In this document: positions 7,585-18,066 of the stretch, one piece after another
How positions within the stretch are numbered: position 1 is the first letter of the stretch
How the letters are laid out: each line of letters starts with the position of its first letter
From: Solibaculum_A intestinale
GTDB taxonomy: Bacteria; Bacillota; Clostridia; Oscillospirales; Acutalibacteraceae
Assembly: GCF_040096205.1 (NCBI RefSeq)
Contig: NZ_JBBMFD010000002.1
Location: forward strand, 62,001-126,000
DNA length: 64,000 bases
Direction of reading: 5' to 3'
The notes under the pieces: model-generated
Databases searched by the model: none
What the model was told of the DNA's origin: nothing
The model's input: the letters and a program-made list of their open reading frames with translations, nothing else
Program-made: the position numbers and the translations under genes

Positions 7585-8325
7585 TCATTCCTTTGCGGCG
7601 GGAAATAGAGCCCGCTTGATGTGATCACGGCTTCGCCGCTTTCTAAGCAAAAAGCCCAGAGCGGCGGCAAAGACAACCGCGGCGATTTGCTGGGAAGGAG
7701 AAAGGGGGAGGAAGGGCAGCAACACGCCCCGGTCGTCCCCTCGTAGAAATTCTAGAAAAAAGCGCATGCATGCATACAACAGCAGATACCAAGCCATCCG
7801 GTGGTCCCGGATTTTCCATTGCAGCAGGCAGGATATCAAAAGCAGCCCTGCTATCTCCGCTTCCCGAACGGGAAACCGGTCCATCGTAAGCCCGAACAGA
7901 GAAAAGGACCAAGGAACCCCGTAGCAGCAGCCTTCCGCGATGCAGCCGATCCGGGCGACGGCGTGGAACAAGGGAAGGGCGGGCGCAGAGGAGTAAAGAG
8001 CCGGCGCGCGGGGAACGCGCAGCGCGGACAGGGCGGCGACGAAAAAGAGGAGATAACTGAGCAGGCCGAAATAGAAGGTGTACCCGGCTGCAAAAAAACG
8101 CGTCCAGAAGGGCAAAGACCATACACTTGGGAACAGCAGCCAGTTGCCCAGGTTCGCGCATAGGGCGGCCGGGAAGAAGCACAAGCCGCCGCTGAGAACC
8201 ACCCGGGTCTGCTGCTTTGCATCCAGGGAGGTATGGCGAAGGTTATGCGCAGTTAAAAGCACAGCGGCGACCATCCCCCCCGCTGCGAACAGAAGATAGG
8301 GGGAAACGCTTTGCCAGAAAGCCAA
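7585..8325 (-). CDS. Lgt-like (prolipoprotein diacylglyceryl transferase family) membrane protein
   Basis: 246 residues with about seven hydrophobic segments. HAVARIGCIAEGCCYGVPW and FFLEFLRGDDRG match the conserved core of the Lgt superfamily, which transfers diacylglycerol to the lipobox cysteine of prolipoproteins. The canonical GRIGNFxNxE core is replaced by a cysteine-rich RIGCxxxGCCYG version, so this is a divergent paralogue; a standard Lgt role is not certain. Start is a TTG (8323-8325) with a strong AAGGAGGT 6 nt upstream; longer frames upstream look non-coding. It is followed by a secreted BIG2 protein without an obvious lipobox. A relative lies at 18447-19265. Confidence 0.75.
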   Translation of the reverse strand: MAFWQSVSPYLLFAAGGMVAAVLLTAHNLRHTSLDAKQQTRVVLSGGLCFFPAALCANLGNWLLFPSVWSLPFWTRFFAAGYTFYFGLLSYLLFFVAALSALRVPRAPALYSSAPALPLFHAVARIGCIAEGCCYGVPWSFSLFGLTMDRFPVREAEIAGLLLISCLLQWKIRDHRMAWYLLLYACMRFFLEFLRGDDRGVLLPFLPLSPSQQIAAVVFAAALGFLLRKRRSRDHIKRALFPAAKE

Positions 8326-8494
8326 GAGAGACCTCCTTACTGAAAACAAAATCCACGGAAACTGACCAAGAGAAAGACGTTTCACGGCCGATGAAGCAAA
8401 CATACGAGGCCGGAAATGCCCCCGACGGGCCGAAGCGTTCCTGCTGTACCGTCCGGTTTCGGCCAAAACGGTAAAACAGAAAATCCTAACCTAT

Positions 8495-8522
8495 ATTGTA
8501 CCATTTTTCTGCCATTACGCAA
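8495..8522 (-). promoter_or_regulatory. Probable promoter of the Lgt-like/BIG2 operon
   Basis: Minus-strand TTGCGT (8517-8522) and TACAAT (8495-8500), 16 bp apart. It would give a leader of about 160 nt in which no element was recognised. Confidence 0.45.
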
Positions 8523-8587
8523 GTAAAAAATCAGGGTGTTTCCCATCCGCGAAGAGGGAAGCCCTGTTCATCCGGGAAAAAATATGG

Positions 8588-8626
8588 TATACTACCTTTT
8601 AATTTTCACCGGACCGGCCGGTCCGG
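8588..8626 (+). promoter_or_regulatory. -10 box TATACT and an 18-bp perfect palindrome
   Basis: TATACT at 8588-8593 could start the acyltransferase transcript; the -35 is poor (TGTTCA, 8565-8570). CCGGACCGGCCGGTCCGG at 8609-8626 is a perfect palindrome in the presumed initial transcribed region and may be an operator or RNA hairpin. The remaining sequence of 8326-8752 holds no supported gene. Confidence 0.4.
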
Positions 8627-8752
8627 GATGGATATGGGCAGAGGCACTTTTTTCGGCCGGCCCAGCAAAATCGTTTGAAATTCGGGTTCTGGAGAAAGAA
8701 GCGCCCGCGTCTATTTCGTTTCAAGCTCAGACAGAAAGGCAGGGAAAGATCC

Positions 8753-9523
8753 GTGGAGCAAGCCCTTCCCAAATCCCGCATTCATCTGATTGATGAAATC
8801 CGGGGCTTTTGCATTTTAGCGATGATTTTCCACCACGCGGCGTACGACGTGGTGGAGGTGTTCGGCGACAAAAACGGCCTGCCCTTTTTGCAGTTCTGCG
8901 AGGCAGTGCGGCTGCCCTTCGTATTTGCCTTTATCCTAATTTCCGGGCTTGCTTGCCGCCTGTCCCATTCGAACGCCCTGCGCGGAGCAAAGCTTGCGGT
9001 CATCGCCCTGCTGCTGACGGCGTTTACCGCGATTTTTATGCCCGGACAGATCATCTTGTTCGGCATTCTGCATATGCTGGCGGCGGGAATGCTGCTTTTC
9101 GCCCTTATGCGGCCGGTTCTCGATAAATGTAAGCCTTGGGCGGGGATCGCCGTCTGCCTGCTCCTCTTTCTGCTGACCTATCGGATGCAGGAAGGGTTTG
9201 TGGGAATCCCTTATCTGCTGGAAATCCCCCTTCCCGAAAGCCTTACAAAGATGGAATGGCTCTTTCCCTTTGGCATCGTGGGCGAGCATTTTTATTCCGC
9301 CGACTATTTCCCCTTGTTCCCCTGGCTCTTTTTGTTCCTGCTGGGCTCCTTTATCGGGGTATGGGCCAAGGAAGGAAAGTTTCCCAAATGGATGTACCCC
9401 ACCCGGGTGCCCTTCCTTTCCTTTGTGGGGAAATACACCCTCTGGGTCTACATCGCCCACCAACCGGTGGTGTACGGCATTCTCTATGTGTTTTACCAGT
9501 GGATTCTTCCGGCGATTTCGTAA
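8753..9523 (+). CDS. DUF1624 / HGSNAT-like membrane acyltransferase
   Basis: About 256 residues from a GTG start (AGGGAAAG upstream); an in-frame TTG at 8675 would add 26 basic residues but lacks a ribosome-binding site. The sequence IHLIDEIRGFCILAMIFHHA near the start, with FVFAFILISGLACR and about seven membrane helices, matches the DUF1624/heparan-alpha-glucosaminide N-acetyltransferase-like family. Members are membrane-bound and are thought to move acyl groups to sugars or envelope molecules. The His pair in the first helix is the likely active-site feature. Lies 15 nt upstream of tex; the two may be cotranscribed. Substrate unknown. Confidence 0.8.
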   Translation: MEQALPKSRIHLIDEIRGFCILAMIFHHAAYDVVEVFGDKNGLPFLQFCEAVRLPFVFAFILISGLACRLSHSNALRGAKLAVIALLLTAFTAIFMPGQIILFGILHMLAAGMLLFALMRPVLDKCKPWAGIAVCLLLFLLTYRMQEGFVGIPYLLEIPLPESLTKMEWLFPFGIVGEHFYSADYFPLFPWLFLFLLGSFIGVWAKEGKFPKWMYPTRVPFLSFVGKYTLWVYIAHQPVVYGILYVFYQWILPAIS

Positions 9524-9538
9524 AAGTGAGGTACCTGC

Positions 9539-11719
<2,181 letters not shown>

Positions 11720-11796
11720 GCATCCTGCACAAGGGAAGAGGGGAAGAAAGGGCCGATTCCCGTTTACTCTTTCTCCTTTTAAAAAGAAAGGGACTG

Positions 11797-11805
11797 TGGT
11801 ACAAT
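11797..11805 (+). promoter_or_regulatory. Extended -10 promoter of kduI
   Basis: TGG-TACAAT (TACAAT 11800-11805), an extended -10 box, about 70 nt before the kduI start; the -35 region (TTTTAA) is weak. Confidence 0.5.
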
Positions 11806-11874
11806 AAGAGTAGGCTTTTTTCGGCCCAAAGGGCCGGATGAACAACTTCGACTGAAAAAAGGAGCGATGCAGCA

Positions 11875-12729
11875 ATGGCACTGGCAATGGAAATCCGTCA
11901 GCCGTCCAATTCCAAGGACGCGAAGCATTACGACACCGACCGTCTGCGTGAGGAATTTTTGATTGAGGAAATCTTTGTTCCCGGTGAAATCCGCCGGATT
12001 TACAGCCATATCGACCGGATTATCACCATGGGCTACACCCCCACGGACAAGCCTCTGGAGCTGGGTGAGGGTCTTAACACCATGACAAACCTTGGCACCG
12101 ACTTTTTCCTGGAGCGCCGTGAGCTTGGCGTCATCAACATCGGCGGCAAGGGTGCGATCACCGCGGACGGCAAAAAGTACGTCCTCAATCCGAGAGACGG
12201 CCTGTATGTAGGCATGGGTGCAAAGGAAGTGGTGTTCGAGAGCGACGATAAGAACGCTCCGGCCAAGTTCTACACCCTCTCCGCCCCGGCGCACACCACC
12301 TATCCCACCGTGCACATCGACATCACCAAGGCCCGCAAGGTCCCCTGCGGCGACGTAGAGCACGCCAACAAGCGCGTCATCAACCAGTACATTCATCCGG
12401 AAGTCATGAAGAGCTGCCAGCTCACCATGGGCCTGACCCAGCTGGAAGAGGGCAGCGTGTGGAACACCATGCCCTGCCACACCCATGAGCGCCGCATGGA
12501 AGTGTACCTGTATCTGGACATTCCGGAGAATCAGGTGGTGTTCCATCTGATGGGCGAGCCCACCGAGCTGCGCACCATCGTCATGCGCAACGAGCAGGCG
12601 GTGATTTCTCCGAGCTGGTCCATCCATTCTGGTGTGGGCACCCATGCATATTCCTTCATCTGGGGTATGGTGGGCGAGAACCAGACCTTTGACGACATGG
12701 ACCACTGCGACATGAACGCCATCAAATAA
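11875..12729 (+). CDS. kduI: 5-dehydro-4-deoxy-D-glucuronate isomerase (KduI)
   Basis: 284 residues, close to the 278 of the E. coli enzyme. KduI interconverts 5-keto-4-deoxyuronate and 3-deoxy-D-glycero-2,5-hexodiulosonate, a step in using unsaturated uronates released from pectin or glycosaminoglycans. The zinc ligands of this cupin-type enzyme are visible as His202, His204 and Glu209 in CHTHERRMEVY and His251 in WSIHSGVG; spacing equals that of the E. coli ligands. AAGGAG lies upstream of the ATG. The gene has its own promoter and terminator and no kduD neighbour here, while GH105 lies 9 kb away. Confidence 0.96.
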   Translation: MALAMEIRQPSNSKDAKHYDTDRLREEFLIEEIFVPGEIRRIYSHIDRIITMGYTPTDKPLELGEGLNTMTNLGTDFFLERRELGVINIGGKGAITADGKKYVLNPRDGLYVGMGAKEVVFESDDKNAPAKFYTLSAPAHTTYPTVHIDITKARKVPCGDVEHANKRVINQYIHPEVMKSCQLTMGLTQLEEGSVWNTMPCHTHERRMEVYLYLDIPENQVVFHLMGEPTELRTIVMRNEQAVISPSWSIHSGVGTHAYSFIWGMVGENQTFDDMDHCDMNAIK

Positions 12730-12751
12730 GGAAGAACCCTTCTGAGCGAAC

Positions 12752-12788
12752 AAAGCCTCCGGGAACCATTGGTTCCCAGAGGCTTTTT
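12752..12788. terminator. Terminator between convergent kduI and oxidoreductase operon
   Basis: AAGCCTC...GAGGCTT with inner GGGAACC/GGTTCCC arms, followed by TTTTTG on the plus strand and TTTGTT on the minus strand. Serves kduI and probably also the operon ending at 12850. Confidence 0.8.
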
Positions 12789-12849
12789 GCTTCACGTGAG
12801 AAACTGGGCAGAAGAAAAGCGACGCGGCGCTGAGAACAGGTCGCCCCTG

Positions 12850-15081
12850 TTATAACAGTTCGCTGTCCGCTTTGGCCTTGAGGCGTGCCCACCGCCGGTC
12901 CACTTCCTCTTGGATGCTTTCCACCACCGGGGCGTACACGTCCTTTTTTAAGTGCTTGGTGCGCCCCATCATGGAAAGCCAGTCGATCACCGGGATTTTC
13001 TTGCCCTTCGCTTCCGGGTCGTAGCTCAATGCCGTCACCCCGTTTTCGATTTCGTAAAGCGGGAAATAACAGCAGTCCACCGCCGCGCCGATCACCTTGC
13101 GCTCCAGGTTGGGCCGGTCGCTCCAGTTTAAGGGGCAGGCGGACAGGGCCTTGAGATAGACCATGCCGTATTCGTCGGCGTACTTCTGCGCCTTGGCCGC
13201 TTTTTTGATAAAGTCGGCGGGGTTCGATTCCGCCACCGTGGCCACATAGGGGATGTTGGTGGCGGCCATGATTTGCGGCGTGTCCTTGTGGAAGAACGGT
13301 TTGCCGTACTGGTATTTGCCCACATGGGAGGTGGAGCTTTTGGCCCCCTTGGGGGTGGAGTAGGAAAGCTGATAGCCGGTGTTCATATACCCGCCGTTGT
13401 CGTATTCCATCAAAATCAGGTTGCTGCCCCGCAGGGCCGTGCCGATGGCCGAGCCCATGCCGATGTCCATACCCCCGTCGCCGCTGATCATGAGAAAGGT
13501 GATCTTGCCCTTGGGCATTTCTCCGCGCTTTTGCCGCTGGTGGAACATTTCCACCAGCCCCGACAGGGTAGCGGCCCCGTTCTGGAAAAGATTGTGCACA
13601 TAGGGGACCTTGAAGGAGGTTTTCGGATAGGCGGTGGTCACCACCATGCCACACCCGGTCTGGAACAAAAGCACCACGTTTCCTTCGATGCCCCGCAGAA
13701 GAAGGTTTACGTTGACCGGAATGCCGCAGCCGGGGCAGGCCCCGTGCCCGGGCGCTAGGCGCTTGGGCATCCGGGTGGACTCGCTTACAAGCCCGCCCTT
13801 GACCACCATTTTCCCGGTCTCCTCGTTTCGCTCGCACCGGGTCAGTCCCAAAGAAGCGTCCTTTTCGGTGACGGGGTGAAAATAGGGCTTGACTTTAAGG
13901 CTTTCGTCGCCTGGATAGATGTTCAGATAGCCGAAGGCGGGGGCGTCCTGGGAGAACCCTGCGTCCAGCAGCTCCTTGGCGTCCTCCATATAAAAGTCCC
14001 GTCCGCCCAGGCCGTAGATGCGGCTTAACACCCGCGCCGTGCTCCCGGCCGACTGTAAGGCCGCTTTGAGCTCTAAAGTCAGGTTGCCGCCGCCGGCGCC
14101 GTAGCTGTCCTGCCGGTCGCCCACCACGACGGTTTTGGCGTTTCGGCACAGCGCGGCAAGCTCTTTTGCCGGAAAGGGACGCAGGACATGGGTGGTGACG
14201 ACGCCGCAGGCTTTCCCTTCCTTGCGGTAGTCGTCCACCGCTTCCTTGGCAGTGTGGAAGCTGGAGCCTAGCAGCACCAGCAGCACATCGGCATCCTCTG
14301 CTTTGTAAGCGTCGGTGTCCCCGTATTCCCGGCCGGTCAGTTCCCCAAACTCGTCAAACACCTGCCCGATGACGTCCCGCGCTTCCTCCATGGCCTCATG
14401 AAGCTGGAACTTGTTGTTCATCAGATCCGGCTCGTTCATATAAGAACCGATGGACACCGGATGCTCCGGGTCCAGAGCCGTGTAGGCCGGGTGGTATTCG
14501 CCCAAAAAGCGTTGCACGTCGCTGTCCTTCTGGAACACTTCGCACCGGCGCTTCTGGTGGGAGGTAAAGAACCCGTCAAAGGCCACGATCACCGGCAGCT
14601 TTACCGCTTCGGCGATTTTCAGCGCGCACAGGTTAAAGTCGTACACCGCCTGAGGGGAGTTGGCGAAGAGAATGATCCAGCCGGTGTTTAAGGCGTACAT
14701 GATGTCGCTGTGGTCCCCTTTGATGTCCAAGGGGCCGGACACCGTGCGGCAGGCCACGTTTAATACCATCGGGAACCGGGTTCCCGACTGGACCGGCAGC
14801 TGCTCCAAGGCGTAGAGCAGGCCGTTTGCACTGGTGGCGTTGAACACCCGGCCCCCGCCGGTGGACGCGCCGTAGCAGATGCCCGCCGCGGAATGCTCCC
14901 CTTCCGCCGCCAGCAGGGAAATGTCGTGGGCCCCTTCCGACTTTAATAGGTCCAGATGCTCGGCAATCTGGGTGGAAGGGGTGATGGGATAGTAGCCCAT
15001 CACATGGTAATTGATCTGTTTGGCGGCGTAGGCCGCCAGCTCGTTTCCGCTCTCAAAGAGCACGCTTTGTTCCACTCTCAT
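12850..15081 (-). CDS. 2-oxoacid:ferredoxin oxidoreductase, alpha-beta fusion (pyruvate type likely)
   Basis: 743 residues joining two subunits that are usually separate. Residues 1-~410 are the alpha subunit (YYPITPSTQIAEHL, GGGRVFNATSANGLLYALEQ); ~430-743 the beta subunit. Beta shows the thiamine diphosphate motif GDGGMDIGMG...YDNGGYMNTG and the cysteines expected to bind its [4Fe-4S] cluster (GACPGCG, QTGCGM, SACPLNW). With the gamma-delta protein it would oxidise a 2-oxoacid with CoA to acyl-CoA, CO2 and reduced ferredoxin. The ATGA overlap with the gamma-delta gene and the enolase gene in front point to pyruvate as substrate, but branched-chain or 2-oxoglutarate types cannot be excluded by eye. 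Confidence 0.88.
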   Translation of the reverse strand: MRVEQSVLFESGNELAAYAAKQINYHVMGYYPITPSTQIAEHLDLLKSEGAHDISLLAAEGEHSAAGICYGASTGGGRVFNATSANGLLYALEQLPVQSGTRFPMVLNVACRTVSGPLDIKGDHSDIMYALNTGWIILFANSPQAVYDFNLCALKIAEAVKLPVIVAFDGFFTSHQKRRCEVFQKDSDVQRFLGEYHPAYTALDPEHPVSIGSYMNEPDLMNNKFQLHEAMEEARDVIGQVFDEFGELTGREYGDTDAYKAEDADVLLVLLGSSFHTAKEAVDDYRKEGKACGVVTTHVLRPFPAKELAALCRNAKTVVVGDRQDSYGAGGGNLTLELKAALQSAGSTARVLSRIYGLGGRDFYMEDAKELLDAGFSQDAPAFGYLNIYPGDESLKVKPYFHPVTEKDASLGLTRCERNEETGKMVVKGGLVSESTRMPKRLAPGHGACPGCGIPVNVNLLLRGIEGNVVLLFQTGCGMVVTTAYPKTSFKVPYVHNLFQNGAATLSGLVEMFHQRQKRGEMPKGKITFLMISGDGGMDIGMGSAIGTALRGSNLILMEYDNGGYMNTGYQLSYSTPKGAKSSTSHVGKYQYGKPFFHKDTPQIMAATNIPYVATVAESNPADFIKKAAKAQKYADEYGMVYLKALSACPLNWSDRPNLERKVIGAAVDCCYFPLYEIENGVTALSYDPEAKGKKIPVIDWLSMMGRTKHLKKDVYAPVVESIQEEVDRRWARLKAKADSELL

Positions 15082-16172
15082 ACCAAACCTCCGTCCACTC
15101 GTTTTTCGTCCAGATACGCCTCGCTGGTAATCCAGGAGTTGGGCCCCGCCGCCTCAAAGTCGATGTGCTCGGCGATCAGATCCTTGTTGCGCACGAAATA
15201 CTTCTTCTCCGGGTGCTCCCGCTCCTTGCCCGCCACCAGGGCGCCTGTGGGACAGACCGCCACGCACCGCAAGCAACCCTTGCAGTGGTGGTAGTCGAGC
15301 CCCGTGTTCACCATGGCCTTGCGGCCCTTGTACTCGCCTTCCTTAAACTGGAACACCATGTCCGGGCAGGTGGTGTCGCACAAGCCGCAATTGATGCACT
15401 TTTCCGGCAGAAAGAGGGGAATATATCCCTCCCGGCTGGCGGACAGGTCGTTGGACACGGTGCTGCCGATGTGGGGATTCACTCCGCCGATGGGCGCGTT
15501 TTCATAGCCCCAGCGGGTGCGGGCCTCCCTGTAGGGGACTTCGTTGAACTTGCCGTCCGGCTCAAACCGTTTGCTGACGACTTCGTGATAACCCCGCTTG
15601 ACCCCTTCCAGGTTGGCAGAGAGCAAATCGGGGTACTTTTTGCCCACCGTGTCCTCCACCAACTTGAGAACCGGCTCTAAGGGAATGAAGCCCGAGGCCT
15701 TCGCCAGAGCGCCCAGCATCACCATGTTGATGCGGGTCTTGCTTTCCATGGCGATGGTCTGCCCGTCGACGCAGAAAAGCTCCCCGGCCGCCAGCTTCAG
15801 CTGCTCGCGCGCTTCATCCGGGGAAAGGCCGGTGTTGATGACCACCTTGGCGCGTTCGTCCACCCCGGCGGTCACCGGGTGCTTGCCCGCCATGGCCTCG
15901 TGAAAAAGGCCCAGCAGGTGGGGCGTTTCCACAGGGCTGTTGATGCGCAGGTCCTTGTCCGGTGCGCACCAGCGGATATACGCTTTGACCGGGGAACCCC
16001 GCTTTTCCGAGCCGTAGCTGGAAAAGCTGGCGGAATTGAGCCCCAGGTAAATGGCTCCCAGCTCGCCTAACAGCTTGCCGCACAAGTTGGCCCCTAAGCC
16101 CCCGATGCTTTCCAGGCGTATTTCATAATAGCCGGCGTCATTTTGAACCGGCAGCTTGATCGCTTCCATCAT
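15078..16172 (-). CDS. 2-oxoacid:ferredoxin oxidoreductase, gamma-delta fusion
   Basis: 364 residues. The N-terminal ~190 residues are the gamma domain (IRLESIGGLGANLCGKLLGE, FSSYGSEKRGSPVKAYIRW); the C-terminal part is a delta-type ferredoxin with two [4Fe-4S] motifs, CINCGLCDTTCP and CKGCLRCVAVCP. Gamma helps CoA binding and delta carries electrons to ferredoxin in multisubunit enzymes. The start overlaps the enolase stop (ATGA-type) and the end overlaps the alpha-beta start in the same way, so all three are translationally coupled. The order gamma-delta then alpha-beta follows the porGDAB order of archaea and Thermotoga, here condensed into two polypeptides. Confidence 0.88.
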   Translation of the reverse strand: MMEAIKLPVQNDAGYYEIRLESIGGLGANLCGKLLGELGAIYLGLNSASFSSYGSEKRGSPVKAYIRWCAPDKDLRINSPVETPHLLGLFHEAMAGKHPVTAGVDERAKVVINTGLSPDEAREQLKLAAGELFCVDGQTIAMESKTRINMVMLGALAKASGFIPLEPVLKLVEDTVGKKYPDLLSANLEGVKRGYHEVVSKRFEPDGKFNEVPYREARTRWGYENAPIGGVNPHIGSTVSNDLSASREGYIPLFLPEKCINCGLCDTTCPDMVFQFKEGEYKGRKAMVNTGLDYHHCKGCLRCVAVCPTGALVAGKEREHPEKKYFVRNKDLIAEHIDFEAAGPNSWITSEAYLDEKRVDGGLV

Positions 16173-17467
16173 GCGAAAAACCTCCCTTTCCCCGGGGCGT
16201 AAAAGGTCCCCGCGTACACGGCGGACTCGCCCAGCAGCTGCTCGATGCGAAGCAGGCGGTTATACTTGCAGACCCGGTCGGTGCGCGCTGGCGCGCCGGT
16301 TTTGATCTGCCCGGCGTTTAACGCCACCGCCAGGTCGGCGATGGAGGTGTCCTCCGTTTCGCCCGAGCGGTGGGAGAGGATGGCGCCGTAGCCGTTTCGC
16401 TTGGCAAGGCGTACGGCTTCCATAGTTTGAGACAGGGTTCCAATCTGGTTGGGCTTGACTAAAATGGCGTTGGCGCTTTGCCCGTCGATTCCCTTTTGCA
16501 GCCGCTTGGGGTTGGTCACAAACAGGTCGTCTCCCACGATCTGCACCGTTTTGCCCAGCCGCCGGGTGATCTGAGAAAACCCGTCGAAATCCTCTTCGGA
16601 GAGCGGGTCCTCGATGGAGAGGATGGGGTAGAGGCCGCACAGGCGCTCAAAATAGTCCATCAGCGCCGCCTTTGAAATGGATTCCCCTTTTTTCGGGAAC
16701 CGGTAGCCGTCTTTTTCGAACCACTCGCTGGCCGCCGCGTCCATGGCGATGCCGATGTCCTGCCCCGGCCGGTAGCCCGCCTTTTCGATGGCTTCCACCA
16801 AAAGCTTCAGGGCGGTTTCGTCGCTGTCCAAATTGGGTGCAAAGCCCCCTTCGTCTCCAACGGTGGTGGAAAGCCCCCGTTCCTTTAAGGTTTTGCCCAG
16901 CTGCACGTAGGTTTCCACTCCCATCTGCATAGCCTGCCGGAAGCTTTTCGCGCCCACGGGCATAATCATGAACTCCTGAATGTCCACGTTGTTGCTGGCA
17001 TGAGCCCCGCCGTTTAAAATGTTCATCATGGGGACCGGCAGGGTTACGCCGTTTACGCCGCCCAAATACCGGTAGAATTCCAGCCCTTTTGCCTTAGCCG
17101 CCGCCTTCGCGCAGGCTAAAGATACCGCCAGAATGGCGTTGGCTCCCAGGGCGGACTTGTTTTCCGTGCCGTCGGCCACCTGCATGGCCTTGTCCACCCC
17201 GAAGGGGCAGCAAGCGGGCTTTCCTTTGAGGGCGTCGTTTAACAGGGTGTTGACGTTGTTGACCGCTTTGTATACCCCTTTGCCGCTGAACTCCTTTTCG
17301 CAGTCGCGCAGCTCGCAGGCCTCAAACATGCCCGTGGACGCACCGGAAGGGACACTTGCCGCAGCACAGGTGCCGTCGGACAGGGTGACGCATGCCTCCA
17401 CCGTAGGCGTGCCGCGGGAATCAAAAATCTGCCGGCCGCAGACCTTTTGGATGGTAAGAGAATCCAT
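16169..17467 (-). CDS. eno: Enolase
   Basis: 432 residues, full length. Converts 2-phosphoglycerate to phosphoenolpyruvate in glycolysis. Family hallmarks are present: ARQIFDSRG-like GRQIFDSRGTPTVEA at the N-terminus, VPSGASTGMFEA, SIEDPLSEEDFDG, VGDDLFVTNPKRLQ, ILVKPNQIGTLSQT with the catalytic lysine, and SHRSGETEDT. The gene is the first of an operon whose other members form a 2-oxoacid:ferredoxin oxidoreductase; its last bases overlap the next start. Such a pairing puts two steps around phosphoenolpyruvate/pyruvate under one control. Whether a second enolase exists in the genome cannot be seen. Confidence 0.96.
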   Translation of the reverse strand: MDSLTIQKVCGRQIFDSRGTPTVEACVTLSDGTCAAASVPSGASTGMFEACELRDCEKEFSGKGVYKAVNNVNTLLNDALKGKPACCPFGVDKAMQVADGTENKSALGANAILAVSLACAKAAAKAKGLEFYRYLGGVNGVTLPVPMMNILNGGAHASNNVDIQEFMIMPVGAKSFRQAMQMGVETYVQLGKTLKERGLSTTVGDEGGFAPNLDSDETALKLLVEAIEKAGYRPGQDIGIAMDAAASEWFEKDGYRFPKKGESISKAALMDYFERLCGLYPILSIEDPLSEEDFDGFSQITRRLGKTVQIVGDDLFVTNPKRLQKGIDGQSANAILVKPNQIGTLSQTMEAVRLAKRNGYGAILSHRSGETEDTSIADLAVALNAGQIKTGAPARTDRVCKYNRLLRIEQLLGESAVYAGTFYAPGKGRFFA

Positions 17468-17523
17468 GTTATCACGCTCTTTTCCTCATTTGTTACCGTT
17501 ATTTTGGGACAAAAAGAGGAATT

Positions 17524-17766
17524 TTATGTGTCCCACTTTTTGATTGGCCCCATAAAGTCGACAAAAAGCCGTCCGGCCCCTGAAAAGGCCTGGCAGCGGC
17601 ATTTTTCATAAAAATCGAAGCGGCGGTAATAGGAGCGTGCCGGATCCTGTTTGCACATGTGCGGCAGGCGGCATTCCCTGTGAATATCCGTCTGCAGCAA
17701 GACGTCCGGACAGCGTTTGGGTACATATCCCATTCCCTGAGGACATATTTGTGTCTTCTCTCTCAT
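17524..17766 (-). CDS. Possible small cysteine-containing protein upstream of eno
   Basis: About 80 residues from an ATG at 17764-17766 (in-frame GTG at 17800-17802 as alternative). The composition looks natural: evenly spaced cysteines (ICPQGMGYVPKRCP, HRECRLPHMCKQDP, DFYEKCRCQ), many aromatic and basic residues and codon use like neighbouring genes. No ribosome-binding site at proper spacing is obvious and no family was recognised. The four to six cysteines could bind a metal, but this is speculation. It ends 57 nt before the enolase start on the same strand and could be cotranscribed. Confidence 0.45.
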   Translation of the reverse strand: MREKTQICPQGMGYVPKRCPDVLLQTDIHRECRLPHMCKQDPARSYYRRFDFYEKCRCQAFSGAGRLFVDFMGPIKKWDT

Positions 17767-17991
17767 ATGGGTATGGATGAAACGGGTATTTCCTTCTAAC
17801 ACTGCGAGAAATCAAACCTATGTGACAAAATCACATGGGTATTACACCGATGACACCCGCAAGAATAGGCGGGAAAGGAGGGAAAGAAACGGAGGGCTGT
17901 TTTGGAAATACCTAGCGGGATGAGAACCATAAAACCAAAAATAATCTAAGAAAACTGGAAATTCAATTATGAAGCTTTTTCGACAGATTTA

Positions 17992-18021
17992 TTGACAAAT
18001 TGTGTACGCCCATGATAAAAT
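17992..18021 (+). promoter_or_regulatory. Promoter of the small membrane protein gene at 18067
   Basis: TTGACA (17992-17997) and TAAAAT (18016-18021) with 18 bp spacing, 45 nt before the start codon and its AAGGAG site. The rest of 17803-18066 shows no gene. Confidence 0.65.
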
Positions 18022-18066
18022 AACTTCAAACATTATCGCATAAATGCAATAAAGGAGAAATGAAGC

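Noticed and set aside
12722..13837. Alternative minus-strand frame of 371 codons
   Set aside because: Lies in another frame of the alpha-beta oxidoreductase gene, which has TPP and Fe-S motifs; Arg/Gly/Pro-rich translation is non-natural.
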